Program-made: the position numbers and the translations under genes
Part shown: piece after piece, positions 1 through 9,405 of the stretch
Layout: every line of letters begins with the position of its first letter
Numbering within the stretch: position 1 is the stretch's first letter
Notes under the pieces: generated by a model
Told to the model about the DNA's origin: nothing
What the model saw: the letters and a program-made list of their open reading frames with translations, nothing else
The model's database searches: none
IMG/VR virus record: IMGVR_UViG_3300014492_000010
Span: 1-44,894 of that record
Strand: one strand, 5' to 3'
Length of the DNA: 44,894 bases
DNA from: a virus

Positions 1-109
1 CAGGACAGTTGTTAATGGGAGTCTGGCTCTGATGGTCATTGAGCTGAGTCTCCACTGCATGAATGTTCGACTTCACCTGCTCAGGTGACGTACCGTGAGA
101 AACTGGCAT
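1..109 (-). CDS. Small protein, 5' part; continues across the circle junction
   Basis: The ATG at 109 follows GGAG with 7 bases between, and the ORF stays open to base 1 (36 codons). If the window ends are joined, the last base plus the first two of the other edge make a Gly codon. The frame then runs 11 more codons to a stop at 44857, giving a 48-aa hydrophilic protein ending in DGAKKDK. It lies just after the 595-aa virion protein gene and just before the ATP-grasp gene. I recognise no family. It could be a small virion protein or a peptide substrate of the neighbouring ligase, but nothing in it proves either. Confidence 0.6.
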   Translation of the reverse strand, partial: MPVSHGTSPEQVKSNIHAVETQLNDHQSQTPINNCP

Positions 110-111
110 TA

Positions 112-1899
112 TTATTCTCCTTGACTCGTTTGGGGTTTATGTTTATGTTTCACTTGCTTACGTGGAAACATCGTGTGTGAAAGGAGTGGGCCCATAATAC
201 CTGTACGACTGACGATATCACGACCGAATTTACGCTGCGTCGGGCTTAGTTTATCGCCATGCCGAAGTTCCTTTACATTACGTCCGCGCATATTTGCTAC
301 GTCTTGAACAATATCAATACTGGAATTAAACAACGGGCCAATTACCATCCCTGCAAGTGCATTGCGTTGCGCACTACGAATAGTAGTGTACACCATACCA
401 AAGCCCGCTACATGTGCCATTGCATCTAAATATTCAGACACATCATCTTCCTTAGACATGCCGGGGAAATGTGCATTGTACTCACGCCACGAATCAGAAT
501 CCGTATCACCATGTACCCAGCGTTCAGCACCCTTGATGATTTCACCGGCAGCGGGAAGTACAGTACCAATAATCGCGAGTTTACTTGCGACCGCTGGCAT
601 ACCACCAGCCTCGTAGCTACGTTGTAGAACATCGCGTAGGAACTTACCCTGGCTCCAAGCGTAATGTTTATACATAAACATCATACGGCGCAATGCTGAA
701 GTATCCCACGCAGCTGGAGTATTAAGCCCATCCCGAATGAACATACTCTCTGCGCCACTACGGTACATCGCAGTAAGTATGTCGTCAGGCGTTAAACGTA
801 ATTGAGTAAGATGCTCAGGATTAAGCCCAAGCTCTTGCATAGCAGGTAATGAACTAAATTTCAGTGCGTGATCTGCATTGCGTGAGAGAAATTCATCGGT
901 GTTGATTCCAAGATGCCGAAGCATTACACCACTTGCTTTGTCTGCTCCCCGTGACGCGAGAAACTCAGCGGCAGAATCATACAACGCGCTTCGTCCTGCA
1001 AGTGCCGCTATCTCAATATATTTCTTTCTTACAGGCGTAAAACCCGGATGATGAAAAATCTTCTTCATCCAACCGGCGTCCGGGCTTGCTAGTCCGTAGT
1101 AAATCTCATCTGCAAGTACAGCACTTCGTTCTAACTGCTTTAAATTATGCGGAGATTTCGCAAACATCTCTGCTGTTCCCTCAGCTACATGCTTGATGCC
1201 TAGGTCAAGAATAGGATTCAAGATTTGTGTAAGATGCGGAATTGCAATAAAGGGGGTAAATACGTAACCCATTACATTACGAATTCCTTGCTCAACCTTA
1301 TTCGGCGGCTCGTACTTTGGAACTTTCGTGATACCAGCTTTTTCGAGCCAAGTAACGGGACGGTTTACATGCGAAGGCTGGTGCATTATACCGTCCGCAT
1401 CAACTCCCCACTTTACAGGTTTGTAAAGTTCAGCAAAGTTTTCGTGCAATATCGTAGACAATGCAAAGCCTACATTATCCGCATGAACCTCGGACTTAGA
1501 TTCTTTCCGTGCTTGATTTACAAATGAAATTAAAACTTCATCATTCGCGCCGAAGGCATGTACACGAGCCATCTGCCTTGCTGTAACTATCGCCTTCATA
1601 GGGTCAGCCTTAAAGTTTTCAGGCGGCAATCCAGCACCAGCGTGGGCAGCTTCTTGAAGCTTAAGCTGGTCTTGAATACCACGCTTAAGTGTAGGGATGT
1701 ACTTTGCCTTAAACACTTCATCTACAAAAGGCTTTCCTGCAGGCGTAGTCTTGAATAAAGCTTCTGAGGATTTTACCATGCCTTCGATATGATCCCAAGC
1801 AGATTTCAAGCCACCGGCAGCAAGTTCAGCTTCTTGCCCACCATGAGCTTCAGCAAGCTTTCCAATCCCACCTACAAGCCTATCTACAATGCCGCCCAT
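112..1899 (-). CDS. Large internal virion-like protein (595 aa)
   Basis: This is the last of the large genes at the end of the late unit, directly after two other large predicted internal virion proteins. It is mostly helical. Hydrophobic stretches lie near residues 209-240 (MGYVFTPFIAIPHLTQ) and 440-455 (LAIIGTVLPAAGEII), as expected of proteins that leave the capsid and act at the host envelope. A segment near residues 410-430 (MFMYKHYAWSQGKFLRDVL) resembles the C-terminal parts of big phage ejection or polyvalent proteins. The start at 1899 follows GGGATAGGACA. The stop lies two bases before the next gene's ATG. Ejection is inferred from position and composition; no catalytic motif was found. 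Confidence 0.6.
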   Translation of the reverse strand: MGGIVDRLVGGIGKLAEAHGGQEAELAAGGLKSAWDHIEGMVKSSEALFKTTPAGKPFVDEVFKAKYIPTLKRGIQDQLKLQEAAHAGAGLPPENFKADPMKAIVTARQMARVHAFGANDEVLISFVNQARKESKSEVHADNVGFALSTILHENFAELYKPVKWGVDADGIMHQPSHVNRPVTWLEKAGITKVPKYEPPNKVEQGIRNVMGYVFTPFIAIPHLTQILNPILDLGIKHVAEGTAEMFAKSPHNLKQLERSAVLADEIYYGLASPDAGWMKKIFHHPGFTPVRKKYIEIAALAGRSALYDSAAEFLASRGADKASGVMLRHLGINTDEFLSRNADHALKFSSLPAMQELGLNPEHLTQLRLTPDDILTAMYRSGAESMFIRDGLNTPAAWDTSALRRMMFMYKHYAWSQGKFLRDVLQRSYEAGGMPAVASKLAIIGTVLPAAGEIIKGAERWVHGDTDSDSWREYNAHFPGMSKEDDVSEYLDAMAHVAGFGMVYTTIRSAQRNALAGMVIGPLFNSSIDIVQDVANMRGRNVKELRHGDKLSPTQRKFGRDIVSRTGIMGPLLSHTMFPRKQVKHKHKPQTSQGE

Positions 1900-1903
1900 T
1901 GTC

Positions 1904-2113
1904 CTATCCCTCGATGTTTAAGCTTAACGCCCTTGCAGTTTGATGTGCCGCTGCTTTAAAACTATCCACCTGAGCTTGGGATAATTCTGTCTTTTTTAGG
2001 CTGCTTTGAACTAACTCCAGTTCTGACAAGAGACTCCCCTCCGCTGCCTTCTTCCCTTCCCGCTTTAAAATACCGCTGTAACGTCTTTGCATATTCACTT
2101 GAAGGTCTGACAT
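1904..2113 (-). CDS. Small helical protein nested in the end of the 1344-aa gene
   Basis: This 69-aa protein starts at the ATG at 2113, preceded by GGGAG and five spacer bases. Its first 152 bases overlap, out of frame, the 3' end of the GHKL/metallopeptidase gene. It is rich in Lys, Glu, Ser and Gln and predicted helical. No known domain is visible. The strong ribosome site and the tight link to the next gene (5-base gap) favour a real gene. It may be a small partner of the large virion proteins on either side, but that is only inferred from place. Confidence 0.65.
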   Translation of the reverse strand: MSDLQVNMQRRYSGILKREGKKAAEGSLLSELELVQSSLKKTELSQAQVDSFKAAAHQTARALSLNIEG

Positions 2114-5100
2114 TGCTGCTCCCTTTCTCTGCATTTGCAGAAGTTCCTGAAATAGCTGCCGCTAGATTTTTACGCATTTGAAACTCATCTTCCATCTCAA
2201 TAAATGCATACATTTCAGCCATACGACCCTCAAAGTCCACGCCATGATTACGTACTGCATTGTGGGCAAATTCGTGTAAGATCGTATTAAACTGATGTGT
2301 TGCGTGTTGTGCTGCTGTGTTATAAAGCTCAGTTTCAGGATTATTATGTAGGAGCATTAAATTCCAATCCTGTGTGCCAAATGGATTGAGGAATATGGCC
2401 TCACTCTTACCTTCATTGCCGGGATTTGGGACGTTAATTCCAAACGTCACACTATTCTCGTTTGGCTTCGGAAGGAATATCCCAACTTTCTCTACCTCAG
2501 ACTTCCGTTCTTTGGCATAGGTTCCAGCCCTAGTGAAATTATCCTTGAAGTAGTCTGAAATTGCACCAACTTGCTCAATATAATTTGTCCAGAATGGGGA
2601 CTGCATCATATCCTTAGCTACAGCATTAAGTTCTGGAGACTCGGCATAAACATGGACAGTTCCTTCTGTACCATTCGCTTTGGTATATTTATGCTCATAA
2701 ATTGAATCCCAGGCTGCTTGAAGTTCTGTTTTACGCTGCTTAGATAGATGATTAAACAATTCCTGCTTAACATATTTATCTATCTCGTTCTGAATCTCCG
2801 GATGCAGTTCCTCACGGCTTTGAGTCCAAGGATATTTCTCATGGCCGGGACGAACTTTAGTGGCTGAAACGTCAGCGGTGATATACTCTGGAAGCCCTTT
2901 TACAGGTTCAGGTAAATGTACGCTCGTAGCCCCTTGATACAATCCTTGATTAAGAAGCCGTACCTCAACTGAACCCTGAGCTACAGTTGATACTGGCCCC
3001 TTATAAAGATCAACTTTGCCACCTTCAAAGTCAAAATGCTGAATTGGATCACCTAACTCAGCTGGTTTAGCAGGAGTTGCCATGTTAATTACATCATCAG
3101 TAGGAGTTTGAGCATAACGTTCAGACTTGAACGTAATATTCTTATCTCCATGTTCTGCAATTTTTTCCCAGGCATCTCTTACCTCATAATTCGCCGCGTA
3201 ACTTTTATCTTCTGGCACCCAAGTTGTAACCGTAAGTCCAGTACGAGGTTTTTCACCTGTATTTACTGCGTTCTCACGCCACAGAACCTCAGTCTTAATC
3301 GGCACACCATCCAGTAATTCATCCGGCGTACCTTCCATTATATGACGTACAATCTTATTCCCTTCCCGCACCACAGAATCTGCACGAAAATATTCCCCGC
3401 CGAGTTGAAAGCTAGTTTTTGCAACGCCCCAACCACCAGAAGCTCCAGCATCGTCAGCTTTGCCTGAAGAATAAACGTCAGTAAAAACTGTACCAAGCTG
3501 CTTTTTAGTCATGCCTCGCCCAGTATCATGAATGGAGAAGAAGGGTAATTTCGGGGCGGAATCTAAACCACGATCCCGCTTCCACTCCGAGACATAATAT
3601 TCTTGTTTAGCCCATTCTTCTTTAGCTTCTTTCTCTGTGCCACTCCACTTATATTTCTCTGAATACCATTTAATAAAATCAGCTTCATTTTCTGGCGCTC
3701 GCGCCAAGTCAAATCTTGGGTCACCATTACCAGTTATAAGTGTGATCTCATGTGGGCCATCCAGTTTATTCCTAATCGCAGTGCGAACCTCATCATAAGC
3801 ATTCTGAACCATCTCAATCATCTGCTTACGTGGGCCACGATCTTTATAAAGCCCCGTAATAGTCATACGGATTCCACGGTCTTTATCCATGCCAATCTTA
3901 ACGCGTGTGTTACCGTCTTTATCCGTTACCATTTCTCGTTGAGGTTCAATATCTCCAAGCTTTTCCTTTGGTGCCTCGATCTTGTGTACTTCACCACCCT
4001 TAGCCGCACCACGCTGCTTATCCCAAAGTTTGTGGATTCTCTCACGGTCAAGCGCATCAAGAGCTATGTCATGCCCAGTACCAGTAATCTTATCTTTCTT
4101 ACGTGGCATACTGGAGCCGAAGCTAGTAACCTCGCCTTTCTTCGTGACGTGCTTACCAACCTCAGGATGTTTTACATTTGCTTCTACCATCTTAGTATGA
4201 TGCCATACTGCACGTCCTTGCTCCACAGCCTCTTCGATAGACATAATCTCACGATACTCTGGACGTGTTGAATGGTTGAGATGATATAATCCTGATGTAA
4301 GGAATTGTTCTTTTTCCGCTCCTGACATTGGGATATGTCCTTCAGCCACAAGATTCATCATAGCAAGAATACGGCGCTCACCGCGTTCGATATTAATTCC
4401 AGGAATCATCTCCTTGACGTTATCACGGAACCATTGCATCGTATTATTGTAGAACTCAAGTGATTTTGCACTGGCCGCACCCGGTTTAGCTGTATCAGTT
4501 GGGGTGGCAACCTGTACTCCATGTGCCTCTTCCGCTGCTTTAGCTGCCGCATCAATCTTCTGTGCTGCATTTTCTGCAACATGCTCTTGCGCCCGAGCAC
4601 TTTCCATTACATCCTTTGCCACAGCTTGCGCTTGTTCGGGCGTCATTTTAGTAGCTTCTTGAACACCCTTAGAGATTACAGGTATTGCAAACTCAGGAGC
4701 TGCTTTAATCGGCTTTGCCATTGCCATCTGGAAGATTTTACCGAAGTTCTGCACTACAGAAAGACGCTGTTCTTTGCTAAGGAACTGAAAGCCAGAACGT
4801 CCGTGCATATACTTCGCCATCGCATTTAGGATTTCTATATGCGTGTTAAGTACTGGGTCTGAGTGTGGCTTATCAAGCGCAGCATCCACGGCTCCACGCT
4901 CAAGCAACTGATCTACTTTCGCAGTACCCTCTGGATTAAATCCACCATGCTCCATCGCAGTGTTAATTGCGCCCTGCGCTGCATCTTTATCTGCATAGTG
5001 CTGTATCGCAGCCGCAATATTCTTACGCTCCCAATTGTGCCCACCAATGCCAATTAGTTTGCCGACGTAACGCATTACAGGATTCATCACAACAAACTGA

Positions 5101-5996
5101 CTCGTACCAATTGCGTAGGATTTCCAGTTCTTTGGGTCGTCCATCGCAGTATACACAAGCCCTTCACTGGCGTCAATTACTGCTTTACGTAGGAAAGTTT
5201 GTGCCACACCCGCAGCACCAGTCGCAGTGATGGCAGGAAGCCCTGCATCTAACGCCGCTGCCCCAGCTCCAGTCGCAGCCCAAAGTGGAAGCTGTACTGT
5301 CACAGTACCTATACCATGTAACAACCAGTCTTGAATACTGTTATTCGTTACCTCTTGTAAGCGTTCATCCGATGCTTGCCTTTTTTCACCAACCCAAGAT
5401 TGAAAATTATTATACACTTTATCTATAGATTGCTCTGGTTTTGTTTTAACGTGTTTAACCCCAAGTCGCTCATTCGTAGCTGGCCCATCAGATACGTCAA
5501 AGAACGGCACAGTTGCAACCCAATGTGCCATTTTAGAAGTTGCACTTGCAAGATCAAGTACACCAGAAGTTACGCCCTCTTTGTAAACCTCAAACGCCTT
5601 ATGCTTATCAACAGGTTTAAGGTGCCCGGTAGATAGAAACTCCTCACGGTCAAAGGAGTCGTATCCTGCACCACGCTGGAGCATATACGGTTCAATCCGC
5701 TTATCCCAAAGCTCTCTCCGGTAGTTGAATTTATAATCCCCGCCAACTGAATTTACATACTTCGGGTGTTTAAGCGCAATACCAACTGCCACTTGGAGTT
5801 TACCAAGTGGCGTGGCAAGAACATTTTTTATTCCCTGTACTTCGTTATTCCTGCTCTGCGCCTTCGCTGGAATCGTCTGAATCCCCTTTGAGGGCGTCGA
5901 AGATTTTGTCGAAGGATTCTGTTGAATCTTGTCCTGCGGTTTCGGGGCTGCTATCGTTGAAGTTGATTGTGGTGCTGTCACTTCCAGTTCCGGCAT
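1962..5996 (-). CDS. Giant virion protein with GHKL ATPase and HExxH metallopeptidase domains
   Basis: This 1344-aa protein begins at an ATG behind a perfect AAGGAG (six-base gap). Residues 1-55 are Pro/Ser/Gln-rich. A Gly/Ala-rich hydrophobic segment lies near 230-265 and a Lys/Ala/Glu-rich helical stretch near 450-500. A GHKL-type ATPase fold follows: N-box EMVQNAYDE at 728-736, G1 box HDTGRGM at 823-829, and a G2-like GGWGVAKTS at 854-862. A zincin motif HEFAH sits at 1241-1245, with glutamates about 12-20 residues downstream that could be the third metal ligand. Hsp90, MutL and histidine kinases use the same ATP fold; HExxH enzymes are usually Zn peptidases. Its place among internal virion genes suggests it is packaged and ejected, matching the 'polyvalent protein' idea for phage multidomain effectors. 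ATPase and peptidase activities are inferred. Confidence 0.8.
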   Translation of the reverse strand: MPELEVTAPQSTSTIAAPKPQDKIQQNPSTKSSTPSKGIQTIPAKAQSRNNEVQGIKNVLATPLGKLQVAVGIALKHPKYVNSVGGDYKFNYRRELWDKRIEPYMLQRGAGYDSFDREEFLSTGHLKPVDKHKAFEVYKEGVTSGVLDLASATSKMAHWVATVPFFDVSDGPATNERLGVKHVKTKPEQSIDKVYNNFQSWVGEKRQASDERLQEVTNNSIQDWLLHGIGTVTVQLPLWAATGAGAAALDAGLPAITATGAAGVAQTFLRKAVIDASEGLVYTAMDDPKNWKSYAIGTSQFVVMNPVMRYVGKLIGIGGHNWERKNIAAAIQHYADKDAAQGAINTAMEHGGFNPEGTAKVDQLLERGAVDAALDKPHSDPVLNTHIEILNAMAKYMHGRSGFQFLSKEQRLSVVQNFGKIFQMAMAKPIKAAPEFAIPVISKGVQEATKMTPEQAQAVAKDVMESARAQEHVAENAAQKIDAAAKAAEEAHGVQVATPTDTAKPGAASAKSLEFYNNTMQWFRDNVKEMIPGINIERGERRILAMMNLVAEGHIPMSGAEKEQFLTSGLYHLNHSTRPEYREIMSIEEAVEQGRAVWHHTKMVEANVKHPEVGKHVTKKGEVTSFGSSMPRKKDKITGTGHDIALDALDRERIHKLWDKQRGAAKGGEVHKIEAPKEKLGDIEPQREMVTDKDGNTRVKIGMDKDRGIRMTITGLYKDRGPRKQMIEMVQNAYDEVRTAIRNKLDGPHEITLITGNGDPRFDLARAPENEADFIKWYSEKYKWSGTEKEAKEEWAKQEYYVSEWKRDRGLDSAPKLPFFSIHDTGRGMTKKQLGTVFTDVYSSGKADDAGASGGWGVAKTSFQLGGEYFRADSVVREGNKIVRHIMEGTPDELLDGVPIKTEVLWRENAVNTGEKPRTGLTVTTWVPEDKSYAANYEVRDAWEKIAEHGDKNITFKSERYAQTPTDDVINMATPAKPAELGDPIQHFDFEGGKVDLYKGPVSTVAQGSVEVRLLNQGLYQGATSVHLPEPVKGLPEYITADVSATKVRPGHEKYPWTQSREELHPEIQNEIDKYVKQELFNHLSKQRKTELQAAWDSIYEHKYTKANGTEGTVHVYAESPELNAVAKDMMQSPFWTNYIEQVGAISDYFKDNFTRAGTYAKERKSEVEKVGIFLPKPNENSVTFGINVPNPGNEGKSEAIFLNPFGTQDWNLMLLHNNPETELYNTAAQHATHQFNTILHEFAHNAVRNHGVDFEGRMAEMYAFIEMEDEFQMRKNLAAAISGTSANAEKGSSNVRPSSEYAKTLQRYFKAGREEGSGGESLVRTGVSSKQPKKDRIIPSSGG

Positions 5997-7500
5997 CGCC
6001 CGCTCCTTGTGCGCCGAGATTCAACAATCTATTTTGTATCTCTACAAGCTGAAAATGTTTTTGTTCCCGTTCGGTCTGTAGTTTTTTCAAATCATCCTGA
6101 GCGGATTTTAAATGCGCCGCGTTCTCATCACGTTTCTTCGGCCCAGTAGTTAAATCGCGTAAAACATCCTTTGGCCTAAGTGTTGTAGTAAGCCCGTCAA
6201 TTACCTTTTGTTGTGCGGCAATTGCTTGGTCTAAGCTACCCAAACGCTGATTCCCATTCCCAAGTTCACTCTGCAACACACTAGCCTGTAGTTTAAGCCC
6301 CGCAGTTTCAGTTTTGGGATTACTACGCATTATGGTAGCGATCTTAAGTCTATTCGCGGCCCTGATACGCTCAACAGCAATTCGAGAGTTAGCTTGAAGC
6401 ACTGCAACACTAAGATGTGTCTGTGCTGCAAGTTGCGCCATTTCTGGCCCAAGCTTGAGTTTCTCCATAGCAATTTGATCTTGCGCATTCCAATGATTCA
6501 TCTGTGCAAGGTCTTTCGCTTTTGGAATAACTCCAGATTTAACCAACTCCATGTATTCATGCAATGCCTGGTCACGAACTGTATTCGAGCCTACGGTGTA
6601 AATACTCCAATTATCTAGACCCTTTTGAAGTTGTTGCACCGCAGGAGAAACCTTCGGAGTTTGGGCCACAGTCTGCGGAGTTCCCTGTGACCCGTTATTA
6701 AAAGAAGGCCCAGCCATTGCAGGCGGTTGTGCTTGCTGCTGAGGCTGAGCTTGCGGTACAGTCTGCTGTGGCCCAGTAGGAGCCATCTGACCTGTACCCG
6801 CCGCAGTATCCGCAGAAGGCATCCGCTGTTGTGTCTGCTGTTGAGGTTGTACTGGTACTGTACCTTTAGCTCCACCACCCTTCAAAGCGTGAAATGCTCG
6901 CTCTAGAAGGTTAGTGCGATTCGCCGTTGCAGTTGCCGCCTGATGTACCATCTGTACGTGCTTTGAATTAGCCTCGCCTCCCATTGGATTAGCGACCGAG
7001 CCAAGGGCTTTCCTAATATATGTTGCGTGCTTACCACTCGCAACACTCTCCAATACAGAGTTGTTTTTTGCCATTGCCTCTTGTAGCATCTTCTTCGTTG
7101 CAGGGTCTTGCGTTTGTGCTACTGCTAACTGCAATTGCTGATTTGCTTGTTGTGCCTGCATAGCACGTTGCAAATCAGCTTGTGCTGCATTATGCTTATC
7201 TTGTTCTTTTTTGTTATATACTTGTGTTAGGCCATTCATAACGCCATTTAGAATAGCCGCCGAAGTAAAATGCCCGTGGTCAGTTTCCGAGGTCGGATGG
7301 CCCACAGACTGAGATTGATAATGTAACTGATTCGGCCCATTATCGGGAGGCGCACCTTGCTGACGGCTAGGTACAACCGTAGGCTGGTTTAGAATCTTCA
7401 TCAGCAAATCACTAAAGCCAGGCTGCTGTTGTCCCGTTGCACTCTGTTGCGCTGGCGCTTGAGTTCCATCATTCGTTGGTACAGTGGGTGTCGTAGACAT
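5845..7500 (-). CDS. Gln-rich, coiled-coil virion-associated protein (551 aa)
   Basis: The N-terminal ~300 residues are low in complexity and rich in Gln, Pro, Ala and Thr, with runs such as QPQQQTQQ. The C-terminal third (about 400-520) has heptad-like Leu/Lys/Glu/Gln spacing typical of a coiled coil. The tail is acidic (DSDDSSEGAEQE). The last 152 bases overlap the start of the 1344-aa gene in another frame. The start ATG at 7500 follows GGAG. No enzyme motif is seen. Position among internal virion genes suggests a capsid-internal or tail-associated structural protein. Confidence 0.65.
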   Translation of the reverse strand: MSTTPTVPTNDGTQAPAQQSATGQQQPGFSDLLMKILNQPTVVPSRQQGAPPDNGPNQLHYQSQSVGHPTSETDHGHFTSAAILNGVMNGLTQVYNKKEQDKHNAAQADLQRAMQAQQANQQLQLAVAQTQDPATKKMLQEAMAKNNSVLESVASGKHATYIRKALGSVANPMGGEANSKHVQMVHQAATATANRTNLLERAFHALKGGGAKGTVPVQPQQQTQQRMPSADTAAGTGQMAPTGPQQTVPQAQPQQQAQPPAMAGPSFNNGSQGTPQTVAQTPKVSPAVQQLQKGLDNWSIYTVGSNTVRDQALHEYMELVKSGVIPKAKDLAQMNHWNAQDQIAMEKLKLGPEMAQLAAQTHLSVAVLQANSRIAVERIRAANRLKIATIMRSNPKTETAGLKLQASVLQSELGNGNQRLGSLDQAIAAQQKVIDGLTTTLRPKDVLRDLTTGPKKRDENAAHLKSAQDDLKKLQTEREQKHFQLVEIQNRLLNLGAQGAGDAGTGSDSTTINFNDSSPETAGQDSTESFDKIFDALKGDSDDSSEGAEQE

Positions 7501-7509
7501 AAACTCTCC

Positions 7510-8292
7510 TTAACCTTGGCCAGAAGTTGAATTCGACAACGCTGCCATAAGTGAAGTGCTAATTGCACTGGACGTGATATCTGCAGCATTAGAGCCACTT
7601 GGTACAGACTTGCTTCCCATAAGAATCGCCATCATATTCTGTACAGACTGATTATATGCGTTGTATTCAATCTGTTCCTGCGTTGAATTTACCTGCGCCT
7701 CATAATTCGATACCGCAAAATCATTCGCGGAACTGAAACGTGTTCCAGAGGTACCGGAACTATTCGAGAGTGCAGCCAACTGTTGTGCTTCTTCCGGCTT
7801 CATAGAAGCAAAAAGTTGGTCTAATTGCGCCTGACTAAATCCTGCACCGCTTTGTATAAATTGCCCAAGAGCAGCACCAGCATCTTTGCCATAAGTTTTC
7901 GTCAAGCTACTATCTTTACTCGAAAGCCACTGATATGTACTTGAACCTGGATCCATCCCAAATACATTGGAGCCAGTATAATTCACTCCCTGACTACCAC
8001 CAGTAGTCGAGCCAGTAAAACCGTTAGACTGGTTAAGTGAGCCATTACTTTGTGGAACGTTCGTAGGCCCAGAGAAGACTGTTCCAAACGGACTCGATGA
8101 ACCTGGCGCAGCACTAGCTGTGCCATTTGTTGGAATACCTGTTCCACCACCAAGCCCACCCCAAGCAGGAACCGCTGTGCCATTGGCACTCGGCCCAAGC
8201 ATGGATGTTCCATTATTTATTCCAGCGAAAGCTCCACCCGTTCCCGAAGTCGAAGTTGTTCCAAAGGGAACTGCAAAACCACTCGTTGCCAT
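7510..8292 (-). CDS. Low-complexity structural protein (260 aa)
   Basis: The first half is made almost only of Gly, Ser, Thr, Asn, Ala and Pro, like a flexible or fibrous arm. The second half is helical with many Gln and Ala (for example FSQAQLDQLFASMKPEEAQQ). It lies between the adaptor-like gene and the Gln-rich protein with gaps of only 3 and 9 bases, so it is part of the late operon. No family is recognised. A minor virion protein is the likely role. Confidence 0.6.
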   Translation of the reverse strand: MATSGFAVPFGTTSTSGTGGAFAGINNGTSMLGPSANGTAVPAWGGLGGGTGIPTNGTASAAPGSSSPFGTVFSGPTNVPQSNGSLNQSNGFTGSTTGGSQGVNYTGSNVFGMDPGSSTYQWLSSKDSSLTKTYGKDAGAALGQFIQSGAGFSQAQLDQLFASMKPEEAQQLAALSNSSGTSGTRFSSANDFAVSNYEAQVNSTQEQIEYNAYNQSVQNMMAILMGSKSVPSGSNAADITSSAISTSLMAALSNSTSGQG

Positions 8293-8295
8293 AGG

Positions 8296-8985
8296 CTACT
8301 CCACCACGAAACTAATCTGACGCTCATTACGCGCAGAGTCTCGTTCGTATTGACTGGTAAGGGATTTTACAAACCCCGGATTACCAGATGTTTTAGGGTC
8401 ACCGTATAGAAGCTTCAACCAGATTGGGATCTTCGCCGTCATCTCCACATCTGCCGCGCCATTGATAGCCGCAACAGTAGCGATAATTTGTGACCACTCA
8501 CGCGGAAGTTTAAGCGATGTATCTAACAACAACGGTATGTTAGCATAATCAGGCAATGGATGTTTTCGCTGATACAACCAGAACGTCGAAAATGCTTGCG
8601 CTGGAGATTGTGCTACCATTACCTGATTTCCGAAACGTGACCAATACTGAGGATTCCCAGCTCCAATCTGAATCAATGGCGTGACTACCGCAGGCGCACG
8701 AAACTTAAGTACAGCACCCGCTCCACTTATACCTGAGTACCAGTACCACCAGGTGTCAATAAATGCAAGGTCGTCAGCCTCACAATTCATGAAATAATCA
8801 AGAGGATAGTTACTTTGATTAGGTATGAATTGCACCGTCTCCCCATACACCTGCAATTCGCTAAATGGAAAATTGATGCTGAGATTAAGTACAGCATCAG
8901 CAATCCACATAGCAATCTGGTCGTCAATATCAGAGCGGTTTCCAAGCATGAAGCGCACCTTTGGAACCAGCGAACTGATTTTCAT
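8296..8985 (-). CDS. Head-tail adaptor-like protein (229 aa)
   Basis: The N-terminus (VRFMLGNRSDIDDQIAMWIA) followed by a helical run with NLSINFPFSEL resembles the helical head-to-tail adaptor proteins that sit under the portal in short-tailed phages. Many aromatic residues follow (WWYWYSG). Length fits that group. It is flanked by small beta-rich structural proteins and internal virion genes, as in podovirus head-tail blocks. The RBS is GGAGCGGGT before the ATG at 8985. The assignment rests on pattern and place, not on a catalytic motif. Confidence 0.55.
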   Translation of the reverse strand: MKISSLVPKVRFMLGNRSDIDDQIAMWIADAVLNLSINFPFSELQVYGETVQFIPNQSNYPLDYFMNCEADDLAFIDTWWYWYSGISGAGAVLKFRAPAVVTPLIQIGAGNPQYWSRFGNQVMVAQSPAQAFSTFWLYQRKHPLPDYANIPLLLDTSLKLPREWSQIIATVAAINGAADVEMTAKIPIWLKLLYGDPKTSGNPGFVKSLTSQYERDSARNERQISFVVE

Positions 8986-8994
8986 ACCCGCTCC

Positions 8995-9396
8995 TTAGCC
9001 AAAAATCTTATAAGCATAATTGGTAGCACCGCTAATAGCGGTTACGGAAATCTGTGTGAAGCCGTTCGAGGTAACGAGTGTGTCAAAATACACCAAACAT
9101 CCACCAGGCTGCAATACAATTGCCACAGCTTCTGCTCCACCGGCGGGCGTAATCTTAACCGTAAGTCCCTGTCCAGCAGTACTACTCAAATTCTTCAGAT
9201 AAATACCATGCGCGGGAGAGAACGGCAATGGAATCTGAGTCTCTACTCCAGTTCCACCCGTCACAGCAAAATCTGAATACGCCATCGAAGTGAGATTCGA
9301 GTTTGAGTACGAATCACTTTGAGTACTTACCACATTCGATGTAGAAATTTCCGTTGTCTGCAACTGCACTACAAGCTGTTCTTGCAAGTTTGCCAT
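8995..9396 (-). CDS. Small beta-rich structural protein (133 aa)
   Basis: The sequence is rich in Thr, Ser, Gly and Val, with alternating strand-like patterns (for example LVYFDTLVTSNGFTQISVTA). It has no signal peptide and no Cys pairs. It is one of several consecutive small genes of the same style (8995-12560), which suggests tail fibre, decoration or neck proteins built from beta-sandwich folds. The start ATG at 9396 has GGGGGAGA upstream. Exact role unknown. Confidence 0.6.
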   Translation of the reverse strand: MANLQEQLVVQLQTTEISTSNVVSTQSDSYSNSNLTSMAYSDFAVTGGTGVETQIPLPFSPAHGIYLKNLSSTAGQGLTVKITPAGGAEAVAIVLQPGGCLVYFDTLVTSNGFTQISVTAISGATNYAYKIFG

Positions 9397-9405
9397 AATC
9401 TCCCC

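Noticed and set aside
3750-4271. Open frame of 173 codons on the plus strand inside the 1344-aa gene
   Set aside because: Lies antisense to a strongly supported gene, has no ribosome site, and its composition looks random. Many similar antisense frames (for example in 41000-42500, where GC-rich DNA leaves few stops) were dropped for the same reason.
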